The translations under genes and the position numbers were made by a program. A DNA stretch of 64,000 nucleotides from Paenarthrobacter sp. DKR-5 (GTDB lineage: Bacteria; Actinomycetota; Actinomycetes; Actinomycetales; Micrococcaceae): NCBI RefSeq assembly GCF_018531425.1, contig NZ_JAHBOI010000008.1:62001-126000 (forward strand), read 5' to 3'. Position 1 is the stretch's first letter. The number at the start of each line of letters is the position of its first letter. This document shows, piece after piece, positions 35,934-44,843 of this stretch. A model generated the notes under the pieces. The model made no database searches. It saw only the letters and a program-made list of their open reading frames with translations, and had not been told where the DNA came from.

Positions 35934-36052
35934 CCTTGACCTTCCTTTTTCATTGCCCGCCCGTGCCGGCGCTGGGCCGTCCGGAGCGGGAAATCTGGTC
36001 GTCATGTGCCGGTGTGAGCCCGCCCACATGCATTACTTTGCCTCAAGAACCA

Positions 36053-36062
36053 TGTCCTGTCA
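36053..36062. promoter_or_regulatory. Weak IolR-like half-site upstream of iolC
   Basis: TGTCCTGTCA differs by one base from the TGTCCTRACA motif seen at 18038 and 36555. It lies 120 bases before the iolC start, in a region that should contain its promoter. Confidence 0.3.
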
Positions 36063-36129
36063 AAGTTTTGTAAGCACATGCTGACATTGACCGGACGGTC
36101 GGTGCCGGCGTTGCCGCCGGCGGGCGGGA

Positions 36130-36534
36130 TCACGCCGCGGGAACAGCCAGCTCGCCTGTGACATACTGGGCCCGGCCAAAGCCAAAGGACCAGTCCCCTG
36201 CCCCGTTTTCGACGTAGCCGATAAACACATCCGAGCCCTCGACGCCCGCCTCGGCAAGCCGGCCGGCGATCCGCTCGAACAGTTCGGTTTTGGCCTCCTG
36301 CGACCGGCCGGCCTGCGTGAAGATCTGGATCATGACCACGCCGGAGGACCGCTCGAATCCGAGCCCGGCATCCTGGGCCAGCAGCTGCCCGGGCGCATGC
36401 TCGGTGATGATATGGAACAGGTCGCGCTGCGGAATGCCGTAGACCTCCAGAATGGCGCTGTGGATGCCCTCGCTGATGCACTCCAGCTGTGCAGGGGTGC
36501 GTCCGGCGTTGACATCAATTCGAACCAGGGGCAT
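36130..36534 (-). CDS. Tautomerase-superfamily protein
   Basis: 134 residues from the ATG at 36534 so that the protein begins MPLVRIDVN and, after Met removal, exposes the catalytic Pro1 that defines this superfamily. A longer frame lies upstream but would bury the proline. The length matches malonate-semialdehyde decarboxylase/cis-CaaD-type members rather than the 62-residue 4-oxalocrotonate tautomerases. Since inositol breakdown makes malonate semialdehyde and an IolR-like site lies upstream, it may act in that pathway. The start follows GAAGGATGAACTC. Confidence 0.82.
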   Translation of the reverse strand: MPLVRIDVNAGRTPAQLECISEGIHSAILEVYGIPQRDLFHIITEHAPGQLLAQDAGLGFERSSGVVMIQIFTQAGRSQEAKTELFERIAGRLAEAGVEGSDVFIGYVENGAGDWSFGFGRAQYVTGELAVPAA

Positions 36535-36554
36535 GAGTTCATCCTTCGGTGGTT

Positions 36555-36564
36555 TGTCCTGACA
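36555..36564. promoter_or_regulatory. IolR-like site upstream of the tautomerase gene
   Basis: TGTCCTGACA fits KGWCHTRACA and matches the TGTCCTAACA in the GntR operator with one change. GGACA follows 17 bases later in inverted orientation. It is 20 bases upstream of the start codon. Confidence 0.45.
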
Positions 36565-36666
36565 TACTATCAAATCGGACATGCGTGGACAAGCCCCTTC
36601 TGGCGTCCCGGTGCCGCGGGCGGCAGCTGCGGCCGCTCCGGTGCGGGCGGCGGAGCATGCGGACGC

Positions 36667-36723
36667 ACGAGAGGCCAGCAGCGGCGGGCTTCCGTGAGGA
36701 AAGCCCGCCGCTACTGGCCTCTC
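36667..36723. repeat. Dispersed intergenic palindrome, copy 5
   Basis: Two 24-bp arms (36667-36690, 36700-36723; outer CGAGAGGCCAG) with one mismatched pair and a 9-base loop. It lies next to a G-rich run and 12 bases from the left end of the IS110 element. Confidence 0.82.
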
Positions 36724-36751
36724 GGCGGGGGGGGTGCCTCTATGGTTTTCG

Positions 36752-37951
36752 TCAAGCGGCTGAAGGTTGTCGTGGTTCGTATAAGGTGCCGTCTCTGAGC
36801 ATGGCGTAGAGGGTGTCGCATCGGCGACGGGCGAGTGCGATGAGAGCCTGGTTGTGGCGTTTGCCCTCGGTTCGTTTCCTGTCGTAGTAGGCCCTCGACA
36901 GAGGATCCTTCAAGGCGGCGAACGCGGAGAGGAACAGGGCTCGCTTGAGAATCTTGTTTCCTTTCCGGGATGGGTGGTCACCGCGGATGGAGGACCCTGA
37001 TCGCCAGGTCACCGGTGCCAGGCCTGCGTAGGAGGCCAGGTGCCCTGCAGAGGCGAAGTCTTTGCCGACGATCTCGGTGAGGATCCGTGCTGCGGTCCTG
37101 ACGCCGACCGCCGGCAGAGACGTCAGGACCGGGTGAAGAGGGTGGGCCTCCACGAGGGCTTCGACCTGGGTGAAGACGGTGTCCCGGGACTCGCGGATGT
37201 CGGCGAGCATCCGGGCCAGTTGGGGCAGCACGATCGTGGCCGCGTTGGTCCCTACGACGGTGACTGTTTGCTGGTCCAGGGCTTCGATGATCTCCCCGGC
37301 AAGGCGCTTACCCATCCGGGGTGCAAGTTTTGTCAGCCGGGTTTCGATGCGGCGCCGGCCCGCGTGGCGCAAGGCTTCGGGGGTCGGCCAGGTCCGCAGC
37401 AGATCCAACACTGCCGGGTGGTCCAGTCGCGGGCCAAGGACACGCTCCAGTGCCGGGTGGATCTGGGTGAGCAGGCCGCGGATCCGGTTCGAGGTTGCGG
37501 TGGCCTGTTTGGCCAAGTCGTCGTCGAAGCCGCAGAGCATGGTCAGCTCGGCGAGTTGTTCGTCGGCGATCTGGATGGAGCGCAGCGTGTGGGGCATGGT
37601 CCGGGCCGCTTCGGCGATGATGAACGCGTCCCGGGCATCGGTTTTCGCCTCGCCCGGGTGCAGGTCGGCGATCCGGCGCATCGCCAGTCCGGGCAGGTAT
37701 CCGACCGTGACGCCGGCGGCTTGGGCAACGGCGACGGGGAGTGCACCGATCGTGGCCGGCTGGTCAACGACGAGCAGGATGGTGCCATGCTTGTTCAAAG
37801 AGTCGAGGATCTCGCGCAGCCTGGCCTCGTCGTTAGGCAAGGCCTTGTCGAAGAGCTTCTTCCCGGCCCGGTCCACTGCAACGGCGTGGTGTTCGCCCTT
37901 GCCGACATCCAAGCCGACGAAGACATCAGTGCTTTCGTGGTTTCCGATCAC
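36752..37951 (-). CDS. IS110-family transposase
   Basis: 399 residues, full length for the family. N-terminal DEDD nuclease domain with VGLDVGKGEHHAVAV (first Asp), LLVVDQPA and KTDARDAFIIAE; C-terminal Transposase_20 domain with LTSLPAVGVRTAARILTEIVG and SYAGLAPVTWRSGSSIRG, carrying the serine used for catalysis. Starts at GTG (37951) after GGGAGG. No frameshift. IS110 enzymes use an RNA encoded by the element to choose target and donor sites. Confidence 0.93.
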   Translation of the reverse strand: MIGNHESTDVFVGLDVGKGEHHAVAVDRAGKKLFDKALPNDEARLREILDSLNKHGTILLVVDQPATIGALPVAVAQAAGVTVGYLPGLAMRRIADLHPGEAKTDARDAFIIAEAARTMPHTLRSIQIADEQLAELTMLCGFDDDLAKQATATSNRIRGLLTQIHPALERVLGPRLDHPAVLDLLRTWPTPEALRHAGRRRIETRLTKLAPRMGKRLAGEIIEALDQQTVTVVGTNAATIVLPQLARMLADIRESRDTVFTQVEALVEAHPLHPVLTSLPAVGVRTAARILTEIVGKDFASAGHLASYAGLAPVTWRSGSSIRGDHPSRKGNKILKRALFLSAFAALKDPLSRAYYDRKRTEGKRHNQALIALARRRCDTLYAMLRDGTLYEPRQPSAA

Positions 37952-38056
37952 CTGTACCTCCCAGTCGCAGCAGTTGATACCAGTGCTGGACTGTCCGCGG
38001 TGTCAGAGCCCGGCATCCACGTTACGCACGACGATCCCAAACTGTCCTGCCTCTAT
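37952..38056 (-). ncRNA. Candidate bridge RNA of the IS110 element
   Basis: The non-coding stretch between the inferred element end and the transposase start, on the transposase strand. IS110 elements encode their targeting RNA in this position. GGACAGT occurs twice in it, once next to the end repeat. At about 105 bases it is short for a bridge RNA, so its boundaries and structure are not proven. Confidence 0.3.
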
Positions 38057-38235
38057 TAGCGGTCTCTCCGGCACCTACCGGACCCCGGTGACAACACCCC
38101 CCGGATCATTGACGACTGGGGGCGGCAATCATGCCGGGGCCGGCAGGCCAGCACACCCACATCCTGCAACAGAAACGGGCTACGAAAAAGGTAACGGGGG
38201 CGGCGGGGGGTGTGGCGACGCGAAGCGCCCCCGGG

Positions 38236-39021
38236 CTACGGCCGCAGGACCTTGGCCCGGGCGACGGCCTCGTCCAGCACGACACCCAGGTTCCCGGCGT
38301 CGTGCGCGAACCGGCCCAGGAACAGTCCGTCCGCTTCCGGCAGCCGCGGGAGCAGTCCGGGCCCCGCGCTGCCGCCATAGATGATCGGGCAGGCGGACCC
38401 GAGTTCCTCCCGCAGCAGCGCGGTCACGGCGTTGACATAGTCCGGGGCGGCCGGTTCCGCCGCGCCGATCGCCCAGACCGGCTCGTAGGCGAGCACGAGC
38501 CGCGGCAGCAGGGAATCGTCACCGCCCGTGGCCGTGCGCACCTGCTCCAGGCAGAAGGCCGCCGCGGCTTCATGGCCCAGCGTGCTCGTCTCCCCGATGC
38601 ACAGCAGCGGGGTGAGACCGGCGTTGACGGCGGCCCGGACCTTGCGCGCGACGACAAGGTCGTCCTCCCCGAAGAACCGGCGGCGCTCCGCATGCCCGAT
38701 CTCGACCAGCGACACCCCCAGTTCGGCGAGCATCCCCGGGCTCACTTCCCCGGTGAACGGGCCGTCCGCCCACGAACAGTTCTGGGCGCCGAGGGTCACC
38801 GGTGAACCTTCCAGGATCCTCCCGGCCGCCTCGAGCACCGGGAAGGACGGGATCACGAAGACCTGCACGGGGCTCTCCTCCCCCAGTGCGGGGCGGGCGT
38901 CGACGACGGCGCGCACCTGCGAGAGCCAGCGCAGGCTCGCCTGGTAGCCCAGGTACATCTTGGTGCTGACACCGATGAAGACGGTGCCGGGTGCCGTCGG
39001 GGCGGGGGTGGGCGCGTTCAT
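38236..39021 (-). CDS. Triosephosphate isomerase-like isomerase (LerI/EryH type)
   Basis: 261 residues with the triosephosphate isomerase fold: Lys in GVSTKMYLG (usual TPI has NWKM), His in VEIGHAERRRFFGE, Glu in AYEPVWAIG and a phosphate-binding YGGSAGPG loop. The altered first motif and the operon with a DhaKL-type kinase and an RpiB-type isomerase suggest L-erythrulose 1-phosphate isomerase rather than glycolytic TPI. Last gene of a minus-strand run starting at 45845. Confidence 0.85.
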   Translation of the reverse strand: MNAPTPAPTAPGTVFIGVSTKMYLGYQASLRWLSQVRAVVDARPALGEESPVQVFVIPSFPVLEAAGRILEGSPVTLGAQNCSWADGPFTGEVSPGMLAELGVSLVEIGHAERRRFFGEDDLVVARKVRAAVNAGLTPLLCIGETSTLGHEAAAAFCLEQVRTATGGDDSLLPRLVLAYEPVWAIGAAEPAAPDYVNAVTALLREELGSACPIIYGGSAGPGLLPRLPEADGLFLGRFAHDAGNLGVVLDEAVARAKVLRP

Positions 39022-39163
39022 TCGTGGTCCTGCTGATTCTCGGTTTGCGGGTCAATTGCACAAGCGGGGGTGCCGCCGCAGTCTTCACTGCAGCGGCACC
39101 CGTGCCTGGGCTGCGCCGGTCCCCCGCGGAGCGCGGGACCGGCAGCAGCGGGTCGGATCCAGA

Positions 39164-40507
39164 CTAGTCGTCCAGCAGGGCGTCCGCCTTGTTCGTGAAC
39201 GCCTTGGTCCCGGCCATCATGACCGCGGCAAGGAACGGCAGCACGCCGAGCGCATAGATGCCCGCGGTGCTGGTCGCCGACCCGCTGAGGTCATTCACCC
39301 AGGTCCGCAGCAGCGGTGCCACGAAACCACCCAGGTTGCCCAGCGAGTTGATCAGGCCGATGCCGGCTGCGGCGGCGCTGCCGGTGAGGAACGCCGTCGG
39401 GTAGGACCAGGAGATCGGGCCAATCGCCAGGAAGCTGGATACCGCGAGGGTGATGAAGATGATTCCCAGCGCCGGCAGGTGGTTCGTGCCGGCCCACGCG
39501 GAGCCGAAGATGCACAGGCCCGTGGAGACGAACAGCCAGGTGCCCCAGATCCGGCGGCGGACGACGGTGGAGGCCGCCTTGCCGACGTAGTAGCAGACGA
39601 ACAGGCCCACGAGCCACGGGATGGCCGCCAACAGGCCCACGACGAGCCCGACCTTCTGGCCGGTCAGCTGTGCCACCTGCTGCGGCAGGTAGAACGTGAC
39701 ACCGTAGACCGCGATCTGCAGGCAGAAGTAGATCACCGTGAAGTACCAGACCTTGCCGTTGCGCATCGCGGAGAACACGCCGGTGGGGCCGGACTCAACG
39801 CGCGCGACGTCTTCGATTTCCATGACCTGGGTCAGGGCAGCCTTCTCCTCGACGGAGAGGAACTTGGCCTGTTGCGGGCTGTTGATCAGGACGAACAGTG
39901 CGACGATGCCGGCGACGACCGCCATCATGCCCTCAACGAAGAACATGACCTGCCATCCGCGGAAGGCGGAGCCGGCGTCACCGACGTTGATGAGCCAGCC
40001 CGAGATCGGGGCCCCGATCAGCTGGGAGAACGGCTGGGCGAGGTAGAAGATCGCGAACATCTGCACGCGGACCTTGTTGGGGAACCATTCGGCGAGGAAC
40101 ATGATCACGCCGGGAAAGAGCCCCGCTTCGGTCACCCCGAGCAGGAAGCGCATGAACACGAAGGACGTGTCGCCGCCGATGAAGGCGAAGCAGGCCTCGA
40201 CAATGCCCCAGGTGATGGCGATGCGCGCGAGCCACACCTTGGCTCCGACCTTCTTGAGCGCCAGGTTGCTGGGGATCTCGAACAGGGCGTACCCGATGAA
40301 GAAGATGCCCGCGCCGAGGGCGAACGCACCTGCGGAGATACCGCGGTCCGTGTGCAGCGCGCTTTCGGCAAAGCCCACGTTCGTGCGGTCGAGGAATGCC
40401 ACGACGTAGAGGATGACCAGCATCGGCAAGAGCCTGCGCGAGGCCTTGGAGATGGCTGACTTCAGAACCGGTGTTGCCAGCAGTTCCTGAGGGGTTACAA
40501 CAGACAC
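39164..40507 (-). CDS. ACS-family MFS transporter
   Basis: 447 residues, 12 helices, GTG start after AAGGAGG. Hallmarks of the anion:cation symporter family: FLDRTNVGFAESAL, AGIFFIGYALFEIPSN, GLFPGVIMFLAEWFP and GLINSLGNLGGFVAPLL. Usual substrates are organic acids or polyol-derived compounds. A close paralogue lies at 52557, also next to an SDR. It probably imports a tetritol, tetrulose or acid for this operon. Confidence 0.88.
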   Translation of the reverse strand: MSVVTPQELLATPVLKSAISKASRRLLPMLVILYVVAFLDRTNVGFAESALHTDRGISAGAFALGAGIFFIGYALFEIPSNLALKKVGAKVWLARIAITWGIVEACFAFIGGDTSFVFMRFLLGVTEAGLFPGVIMFLAEWFPNKVRVQMFAIFYLAQPFSQLIGAPISGWLINVGDAGSAFRGWQVMFFVEGMMAVVAGIVALFVLINSPQQAKFLSVEEKAALTQVMEIEDVARVESGPTGVFSAMRNGKVWYFTVIYFCLQIAVYGVTFYLPQQVAQLTGQKVGLVVGLLAAIPWLVGLFVCYYVGKAASTVVRRRIWGTWLFVSTGLCIFGSAWAGTNHLPALGIIFITLAVSSFLAIGPISWSYPTAFLTGSAAAAGIGLINSLGNLGGFVAPLLRTWVNDLSGSATSTAGIYALGVLPFLAAVMMAGTKAFTNKADALLDD

Positions 40508-40637
40508 GAACTCGCCTCCTTGGGAGTTTCATGAAGGGATGCCCAATGGCATCAGAGTGGTCCGCACGCCGCCGACGGCGCACGGGCAAAGCCGGTGCCC
40601 GCCAACGGTGCCGGGAACCTTCGGATGTCCCGCCGGC

Positions 40638-40748
40638 TCAGCCGAACAGCATCAGGCCTGCGCCGACGAGACAGATGATTACGCCTACGGTGAGGTAGAT
40701 GATCCTTTCCCTGGTCCATTTCCCGGACCTGGGGGTCAATCCGGCCAC
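40638..40748 (-). CDS. 36-residue single-span membrane protein
   Basis: A GTG at 40748 stands six bases after AAGGAG. The frame reads VAGLTPRSGKWTRERIIYLT and ends in a hydrophobic span to LFG, TGA at 40638. It has a basic N-terminal part followed by about 20 hydrophobic residues, so it should be an inner-membrane peptide with N-terminus in. It lies between the SDR and MFS genes of the tetritol operon on the same strand, suggesting it assists the transporter. Too short to be reported by common gene finders. Confidence 0.6.
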   Translation of the reverse strand: MAGLTPRSGKWTRERIIYLTVGVIICLVGAGLMLFG

Positions 40749-40826
40749 AGCGGGCTCCTTCGATGGGTGCGGTGCTCCGCGGACCGTGGGGCCCGCGGAG
40801 CAGGGATGGCGCCGTCGCGGCCGCCG

Positions 40827-41594
40827 TCAGTGCATGTACAGGCCGCCGTCGACGTTGAGCGTCTGGCCGGAGATGTAGCCGGCGTCCTCGCTGATCAGGA
40901 AGTGGATCGCGGCGGCGATGTCGCGGGTGCTGCCCACTCGGTTCACGACCAGGTCCTTGACCAGCTCGTCCTTGCGCTCCTCGCTGAGCGTGCCGCCCAT
41001 GATGTCCGTGTCGATGGGCCCGGGCGAGATCGCGTTGACAGTGATGTCGTACTCGCCCAGCTCACGGGCCGTGGCACGGGTCAGGCCGATCACGCCGGCC
41101 TTCGCCACCGAGTACGGTGTCTTGCTGAACGTGCCGCCGCCACGCTGCGCGGAGACCGAGGAGATGTTCACGATCCGCCCGATGCGGTGCTTGACCATCG
41201 TCTCGGCGACGCGGCGGGTGGCGTAGTGCACCCCGTTCAGGTTGATGTTCAGCACGCGGTCCCACTCGGCCGGCTCGAGCTCCAGGTAGGGCACCGGGGA
41301 GCTGACGCCTGCCACGTTCGCCAGCGCGACGATCTGGGGCAGTTCGGCTTCGAGTTCGTCGATCGCGGCGCGCACGGACTCTTCGCTGGCGACGTTGGCG
41401 CCCACGCCGTGGGCCTTGACCCCGTGCCTGCCGGCGATTTCCTTGGCGACAGCCTTGCTGGCCGCGTCGTCGAGGTCGATGACGCCGATGTTCCAGCCGC
41501 GCTCGGCAAGGAAGTCGGCGGTGGCGCGGCCGATGCCGCGCTCGGAGACGGCGCCGGTGACGATGGCGGTGCGCTCGGAGGGAAATGCAGTCAT
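40827..41594 (-). CDS. Short-chain dehydrogenase/reductase (tetritol operon)
   Basis: 255 residues from the ATG at 41594; the upstream in-frame extension overlaps the next gene in antisense-like sequence. TGAVSERGIG binds NAD(P), LANVAGV, and Ser-Tyr-Lys in ISSVSAQRGGGTFSKTPYSVAKAG are present. The C-terminus ends in GGLYMH, nearly the same as the paralogue at 25869. It probably oxidises a tetritol to a tetrulose, or reduces the reverse, feeding the kinase. Confidence 0.9.
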   Translation of the reverse strand: MTAFPSERTAIVTGAVSERGIGRATADFLAERGWNIGVIDLDDAASKAVAKEIAGRHGVKAHGVGANVASEESVRAAIDELEAELPQIVALANVAGVSSPVPYLELEPAEWDRVLNINLNGVHYATRRVAETMVKHRIGRIVNISSVSAQRGGGTFSKTPYSVAKAGVIGLTRATARELGEYDITVNAISPGPIDTDIMGGTLSEERKDELVKDLVVNRVGSTRDIAAAIHFLISEDAGYISGQTLNVDGGLYMH

Positions 41595-41625
41595 GGTGAT
41601 TCCTTCGGGAGGTTGCTGTCCGGTG

Positions 41626-42579
41626 CTACTGGATCGGGGCGGGCCCGAGGTCCTCGAGCAGCTTCTGCATGGCCACGTACGCCTTGTTCCGGTACGCGAC
41701 GAGCTCGGGGGTGCGGTCCGCCGGGACGTTGAGGAAGCCGGAGCCGGTCTTGGTGCCGAGCTGGCCGGCGTCGACCTTCTCCTGCAGGATCGCCGGGGTG
41801 GCGAAGCGCTCCGGGAAGCCGGTCTGCAGGGACTTGTAGCAGAACGCGTACACATCCAGCCCGGCCATGTCGGCGATCGCGAACGGGCCGAAGAACGGCA
41901 GCCGGAAGCCGAACGTGGTGCGCACCAGGGTGTCCACGTCCTCGGCGGTGGCGATCCCTTCCTCGACCACCTGGGCGGCTTCGTGGAAGAGCGCGTACTG
42001 CAGGCGGTTCAGCACGAATCCGGTCACGTCCTTGACGGTGGCGGTTTCCTTGCCGGTCTCGCCGACGACGGCGCGCGCCGCCTCGATGGTCTGTTCCGAC
42101 GTGCCCTCGTGGGGGATGACTTCCACGCCCGGAATGAAGGGCGCAGGGTTGGAGAAGTGCACGCCGAGGAACCGCTCCGGGTTGCTGACGGCTTCGGCCA
42201 GCTTCGCGATGGAGATCGTGGAGGTGTTCGAACCGATGATGGCGTCCGGGCGGGCGGCGGCGCTGATCCGGGACAGCGTGGCGTGCTTGATCTCCAGGAC
42301 CTCGGGAACGGCCTCTTCGATGTATTCCGCGTCGACGACGGCTTCCTCAATGTCCTTGGCCGGCCACAGGTTTTCCTTCAGCCGGTCGGTGGCGTCGGCC
42401 GGGAACAGGCCGGCGGCGACGAAGTCGTCGGATTCCTTCAGCAGCCGGTCGTAGTTGCTCTGGGCGATCTCTGCGGAGACATCGGCCAGGGCCACACGGG
42501 CGCCCGCGAGGGCGAGGACCTGGGCGATGCCGCCGCCCATGTAGCCGGAGCCGACGACGGCGATGTTGCGGTGGGTCAT
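41626..42579 (-). CDS. 3-hydroxyacyl-CoA dehydrogenase-family protein
   Basis: 317 residues. Rossmann fold [48 protein letters not shown] and the C-terminal helical domain with [21 protein letters not shown]. Family members act on 3-hydroxyacyl-CoA, but some (lambda-crystallin, L-gulonate 3-dehydrogenase) act on sugar acids. In this operon of four-carbon sugars, a hydroxy acid is more likely than a CoA ester. ATG overlaps the stop of the RpiB-type gene by ATGA. Confidence 0.85.
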   Translation of the reverse strand: MTHRNIAVVGSGYMGGGIAQVLALAGARVALADVSAEIAQSNYDRLLKESDDFVAAGLFPADATDRLKENLWPAKDIEEAVVDAEYIEEAVPEVLEIKHATLSRISAAARPDAIIGSNTSTISIAKLAEAVSNPERFLGVHFSNPAPFIPGVEVIPHEGTSEQTIEAARAVVGETGKETATVKDVTGFVLNRLQYALFHEAAQVVEEGIATAEDVDTLVRTTFGFRLPFFGPFAIADMAGLDVYAFCYKSLQTGFPERFATPAILQEKVDAGQLGTKTGSGFLNVPADRTPELVAYRNKAYVAMQKLLEDLGPAPIQ

Positions 42580-43070
42580 TTGCTTTCAGTTCCTTCCAGG
42601 GCTCCCTCGTAGGAGCAGATGGCGTCCACCTTGGCGGCGGAGGCGCTGGTCTCGTCGAAGCGGTAGTCGAGCCACTCCTTGACGAGCTTCTTGGCCAGTT
42701 CCAGGCCGATGACGCGCTGGCCCATCGTGAGCACCTGCGCGTTGTTGGAGAGCACGGAGCGCTCCACCGAGTAGCTGTCATGCGCCGTCACGGCGCGGAT
42801 GCCGGGCACCTTGTTGGCCGAGATGGCTACGCCCAGGCCGGTGCCGCAGATCAGCAGGGCGCGGTCCGCCTCGCCGGCTGCGACCTTGCGGGCAGCGGCG
42901 ACGGCCAGGTGCGGGTAGGCAGTGGTGTCATCCGGGCCGACGCCGACGTCCTCGACCGAGGCGACGCGCGGGTCCGCCTCGAGCAGCTCGCGCAGCGCGT
43001 TCTTGTACTCCACGCCGGCTTCGTCGTTGCCGACGACGATGCGCCAGCCCTGCTGGGGGGTGTTGCTCAT
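42576..43070 (-). CDS. RpiB/LacAB-family sugar-phosphate isomerase
   Basis: 164 residues, the size of RpiB proteins. [21 protein letters not shown] contains the active-site Cys and the anion-hole Gly, and [14 protein letters not shown] is the family's second signature. By analogy with DerI/EryI it would turn D-erythrulose 4-phosphate into D-erythrose 4-phosphate. ATG overlaps the kinase stop by ATGA, and the stop overlaps the dehydrogenase start in the same way. Confidence 0.9.
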   Translation of the reverse strand: MSNTPQQGWRIVVGNDEAGVEYKNALRELLEADPRVASVEDVGVGPDDTTAYPHLAVAAARKVAAGEADRALLICGTGLGVAISANKVPGIRAVTAHDSYSVERSVLSNNAQVLTMGQRVIGLELAKKLVKEWLDYRFDETSASAAKVDAICSYEGALEGTESK

Positions 43071-44803
43071 GATCGTTCTCCTGATGTGTTGGCAAAAGTC
43101 TCAACGTAGGCCGCCACGCCGTCGGCGATCAGGCCGAAGGACACAGCGCCGGGATCCGGGTGGCCAAGGCTCTTCTCGGCCAGCGGCCGGGCCCGGCCCT
43201 TCTTCGGGCTCAGCTCCGCCGTCGCCTCAGCGGCCGTCGCAGCCGCCGCCGCCGCAGCGCGCAGGCTCTCGGCCACGCTCGCCCCGCTGTCGAGGGCGCC
43301 GGTGAATTCCGCGGTGAAGGGCAGCAGGGCGTCGACCATCGTCTTGTCTCCGGCTTCGGCCTTGCCCAGTCCGATGATGGCGTCGCGGAGCGCTTCCACC
43401 GCTGCGGCGGCGTCCGCCCCGGTGTAGCTCTCCTTGTTGCCGAGGGTGCGCCCGACGGCGGTGACGGCGGCGCCCCAGAGGGCCCCGGAGGTTCCGCCGG
43501 CCCGCTCGGCCCACTGTTCGCCTGCCGCGGCGAGCACTTCCTCGAGTCCTGCTCCGGCTGCGTGGCTCTTCTCGGCAGCGGCGACGGCGGCGTCCACTCC
43601 GCGGCGCATGCCGATGCCGTGGTCGCCGTCGCCCGCGATGGCGTCGAGCTTGCCGAGCGCTTCTTCGTGTTCGACGACGACGGCCTGCGCCACCTTCAGC
43701 GCCCCGACCGCCGTGCCCGCGAGGCCGGTGGAAGCGGCGCTGGCCGCCAGGACCGGCGCGCTCTCCTGCTCGGTCAGCTCCGAGAGGTTGCGGGCCGGGC
43801 GGGTGGCGAGGTTGCCCTTGCGGAAGGCCGGCGTGTCGGCCGGGGCTGCCCAGAAGCGCTCGAGTTCCTCGTCCAGCCAGAACAACGTCAGGGACAGTCC
43901 GGACATGTCCAGGCTCGTGACCAGCTCGCCGCACTCGGGCTCGATGATCTCAAGGCCGGCATCGGCGAGGAGCTTCTCGATCTTGCCGAAGAGCAGGAAC
44001 AGTTCGTCGTACTTGACGGTGCCGAGGCCGTTGAGGATCGGCACGACGCGGGTGCCGGCGGCGTCGGGCTTGTCCTTGAGCAGGCCGCCGACGAGCAGTT
44101 GCGCGAGTTCGCTGGCGGTGGGGAGCGGCTGCTCGGAGATTCCCGGTTCGCCGTGGATTCCGAGCCCGACCGACATCATGCCTTCGGGGACGGTGAAGAG
44201 CGGTTCCCCGGCGCCCGGGAGGGTGCAGCCGGCGAAGGCGACGCCCAGCGAGCGGGTGTGGTGGTTGGCCTTGATCGCCAAGCGCTCCACCTCGTCCAGG
44301 TCCAGCCCGGCGTCGGCTGCCGCTCCGGCGACCTTGAACACCGTCAGGTCCCCGGCGATGCCGCGGCGCTTCTCGATTTCCTCGAGCGGGGCGCTGGCGA
44401 TGTCGTCGGTGACCAGGACGGTCCGGGTCGGGATGCCTTCGGCGTTGAGCTTCTCCTGCGCCTGGCCGAAGTGCAGCACGTCCCCGGCATAGTTGCCGTA
44501 GCTGAGCAGCACGCCGCCGCCGGCCGAGGAGGCTTTGGCGACGCGGTAGACCTGGCCCGCGGACGGCGAGGCGAACATGTTGCCGCAGGCACTGCCCGCT
44601 GCAAGCCCGGACCCCACCAGCCCGGCGAAGGCCGGGTAGTGGCCCGAGCCGCCGCCAATCACCAGGGCGACCTGGCCGGCGGGCGTCTCGGTGGAGCGGA
44701 CCACTCCGCCGTCGACACGGGCCACATACTGGCGGTTGGCGGCGACGAAACCGTCGAGTGCTTCGTCGGCGAACGCTGCAGGGTCATCAAATATCTTGGT
44801 CAT
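43067..44803 (-). CDS. DhaK-DhaL fusion kinase (L-erythrulose/dihydroxyacetone kinase type)
   Basis: 578 residues from the ATG at 44803 (CGAGGAATC upstream). DhaK domain about 1-330 with [15 protein letters not shown] and GLGIHGEPG, where His binds the ketose covalently. DhaL domain about 385-578 with [15 protein letters not shown], whose Asp residues bind Mg-ATP, and [12 protein letters not shown]. Such ATP-dependent kinases phosphorylate dihydroxyacetone, and related members act on L-erythrulose; the neighbours favour the latter. Confidence 0.9.
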   Translation of the reverse strand: MTKIFDDPAAFADEALDGFVAANRQYVARVDGGVVRSTETPAGQVALVIGGGSGHYPAFAGLVGSGLAAGSACGNMFASPSAGQVYRVAKASSAGGGVLLSYGNYAGDVLHFGQAQEKLNAEGIPTRTVLVTDDIASAPLEEIEKRRGIAGDLTVFKVAGAAADAGLDLDEVERLAIKANHHTRSLGVAFAGCTLPGAGEPLFTVPEGMMSVGLGIHGEPGISEQPLPTASELAQLLVGGLLKDKPDAAGTRVVPILNGLGTVKYDELFLLFGKIEKLLADAGLEIIEPECGELVTSLDMSGLSLTLFWLDEELERFWAAPADTPAFRKGNLATRPARNLSELTEQESAPVLAASAASTGLAGTAVGALKVAQAVVVEHEEALGKLDAIAGDGDHGIGMRRGVDAAVAAAEKSHAAGAGLEEVLAAAGEQWAERAGGTSGALWGAAVTAVGRTLGNKESYTGADAAAAVEALRDAIIGLGKAEAGDKTMVDALLPFTAEFTGALDSGASVAESLRAAAAAAATAAEATAELSPKKGRARPLAEKSLGHPDPGAVSFGLIADGVAAYVETFANTSGERS

Positions 44804-44843
44804 GATTCCTCGTTGAACCGTAGGGATCGGGGGTGCGGCAGGA

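Larger units (their letters stand above)
36735..38056 (-). mobile_element. IS110-family insertion sequence
   Basis: An apparently intact element holding one transposase gene. The same 9-base sequence TGCCTCTAT occurs just after the transposase stop (36735-36743) and upstream of its start (38048-38056). Family members insert at a CT core and leave similar target and donor sequence at both junctions, so these repeats probably mark the ends, giving about 1.3 kb. Ends are inferred; there are no terminal inverted repeats, as expected for IS110. Confidence 0.6.

Noticed and set aside
38057-38235. Additional gene or second IS end between the IS110 repeat and the TPI-like gene
   Set aside because: No frame with a start and ribosome binding site; G-rich stretches only partly resemble the left flank, so the nearer 9-base repeat is the better boundary.
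41626-42579. Fatty acid beta-oxidation function for the hydroxyacyl-CoA dehydrogenase homologue
   Set aside because: No acyl-CoA dehydrogenase, enoyl-CoA hydratase or thiolase is nearby and it is embedded in a sugar operon.
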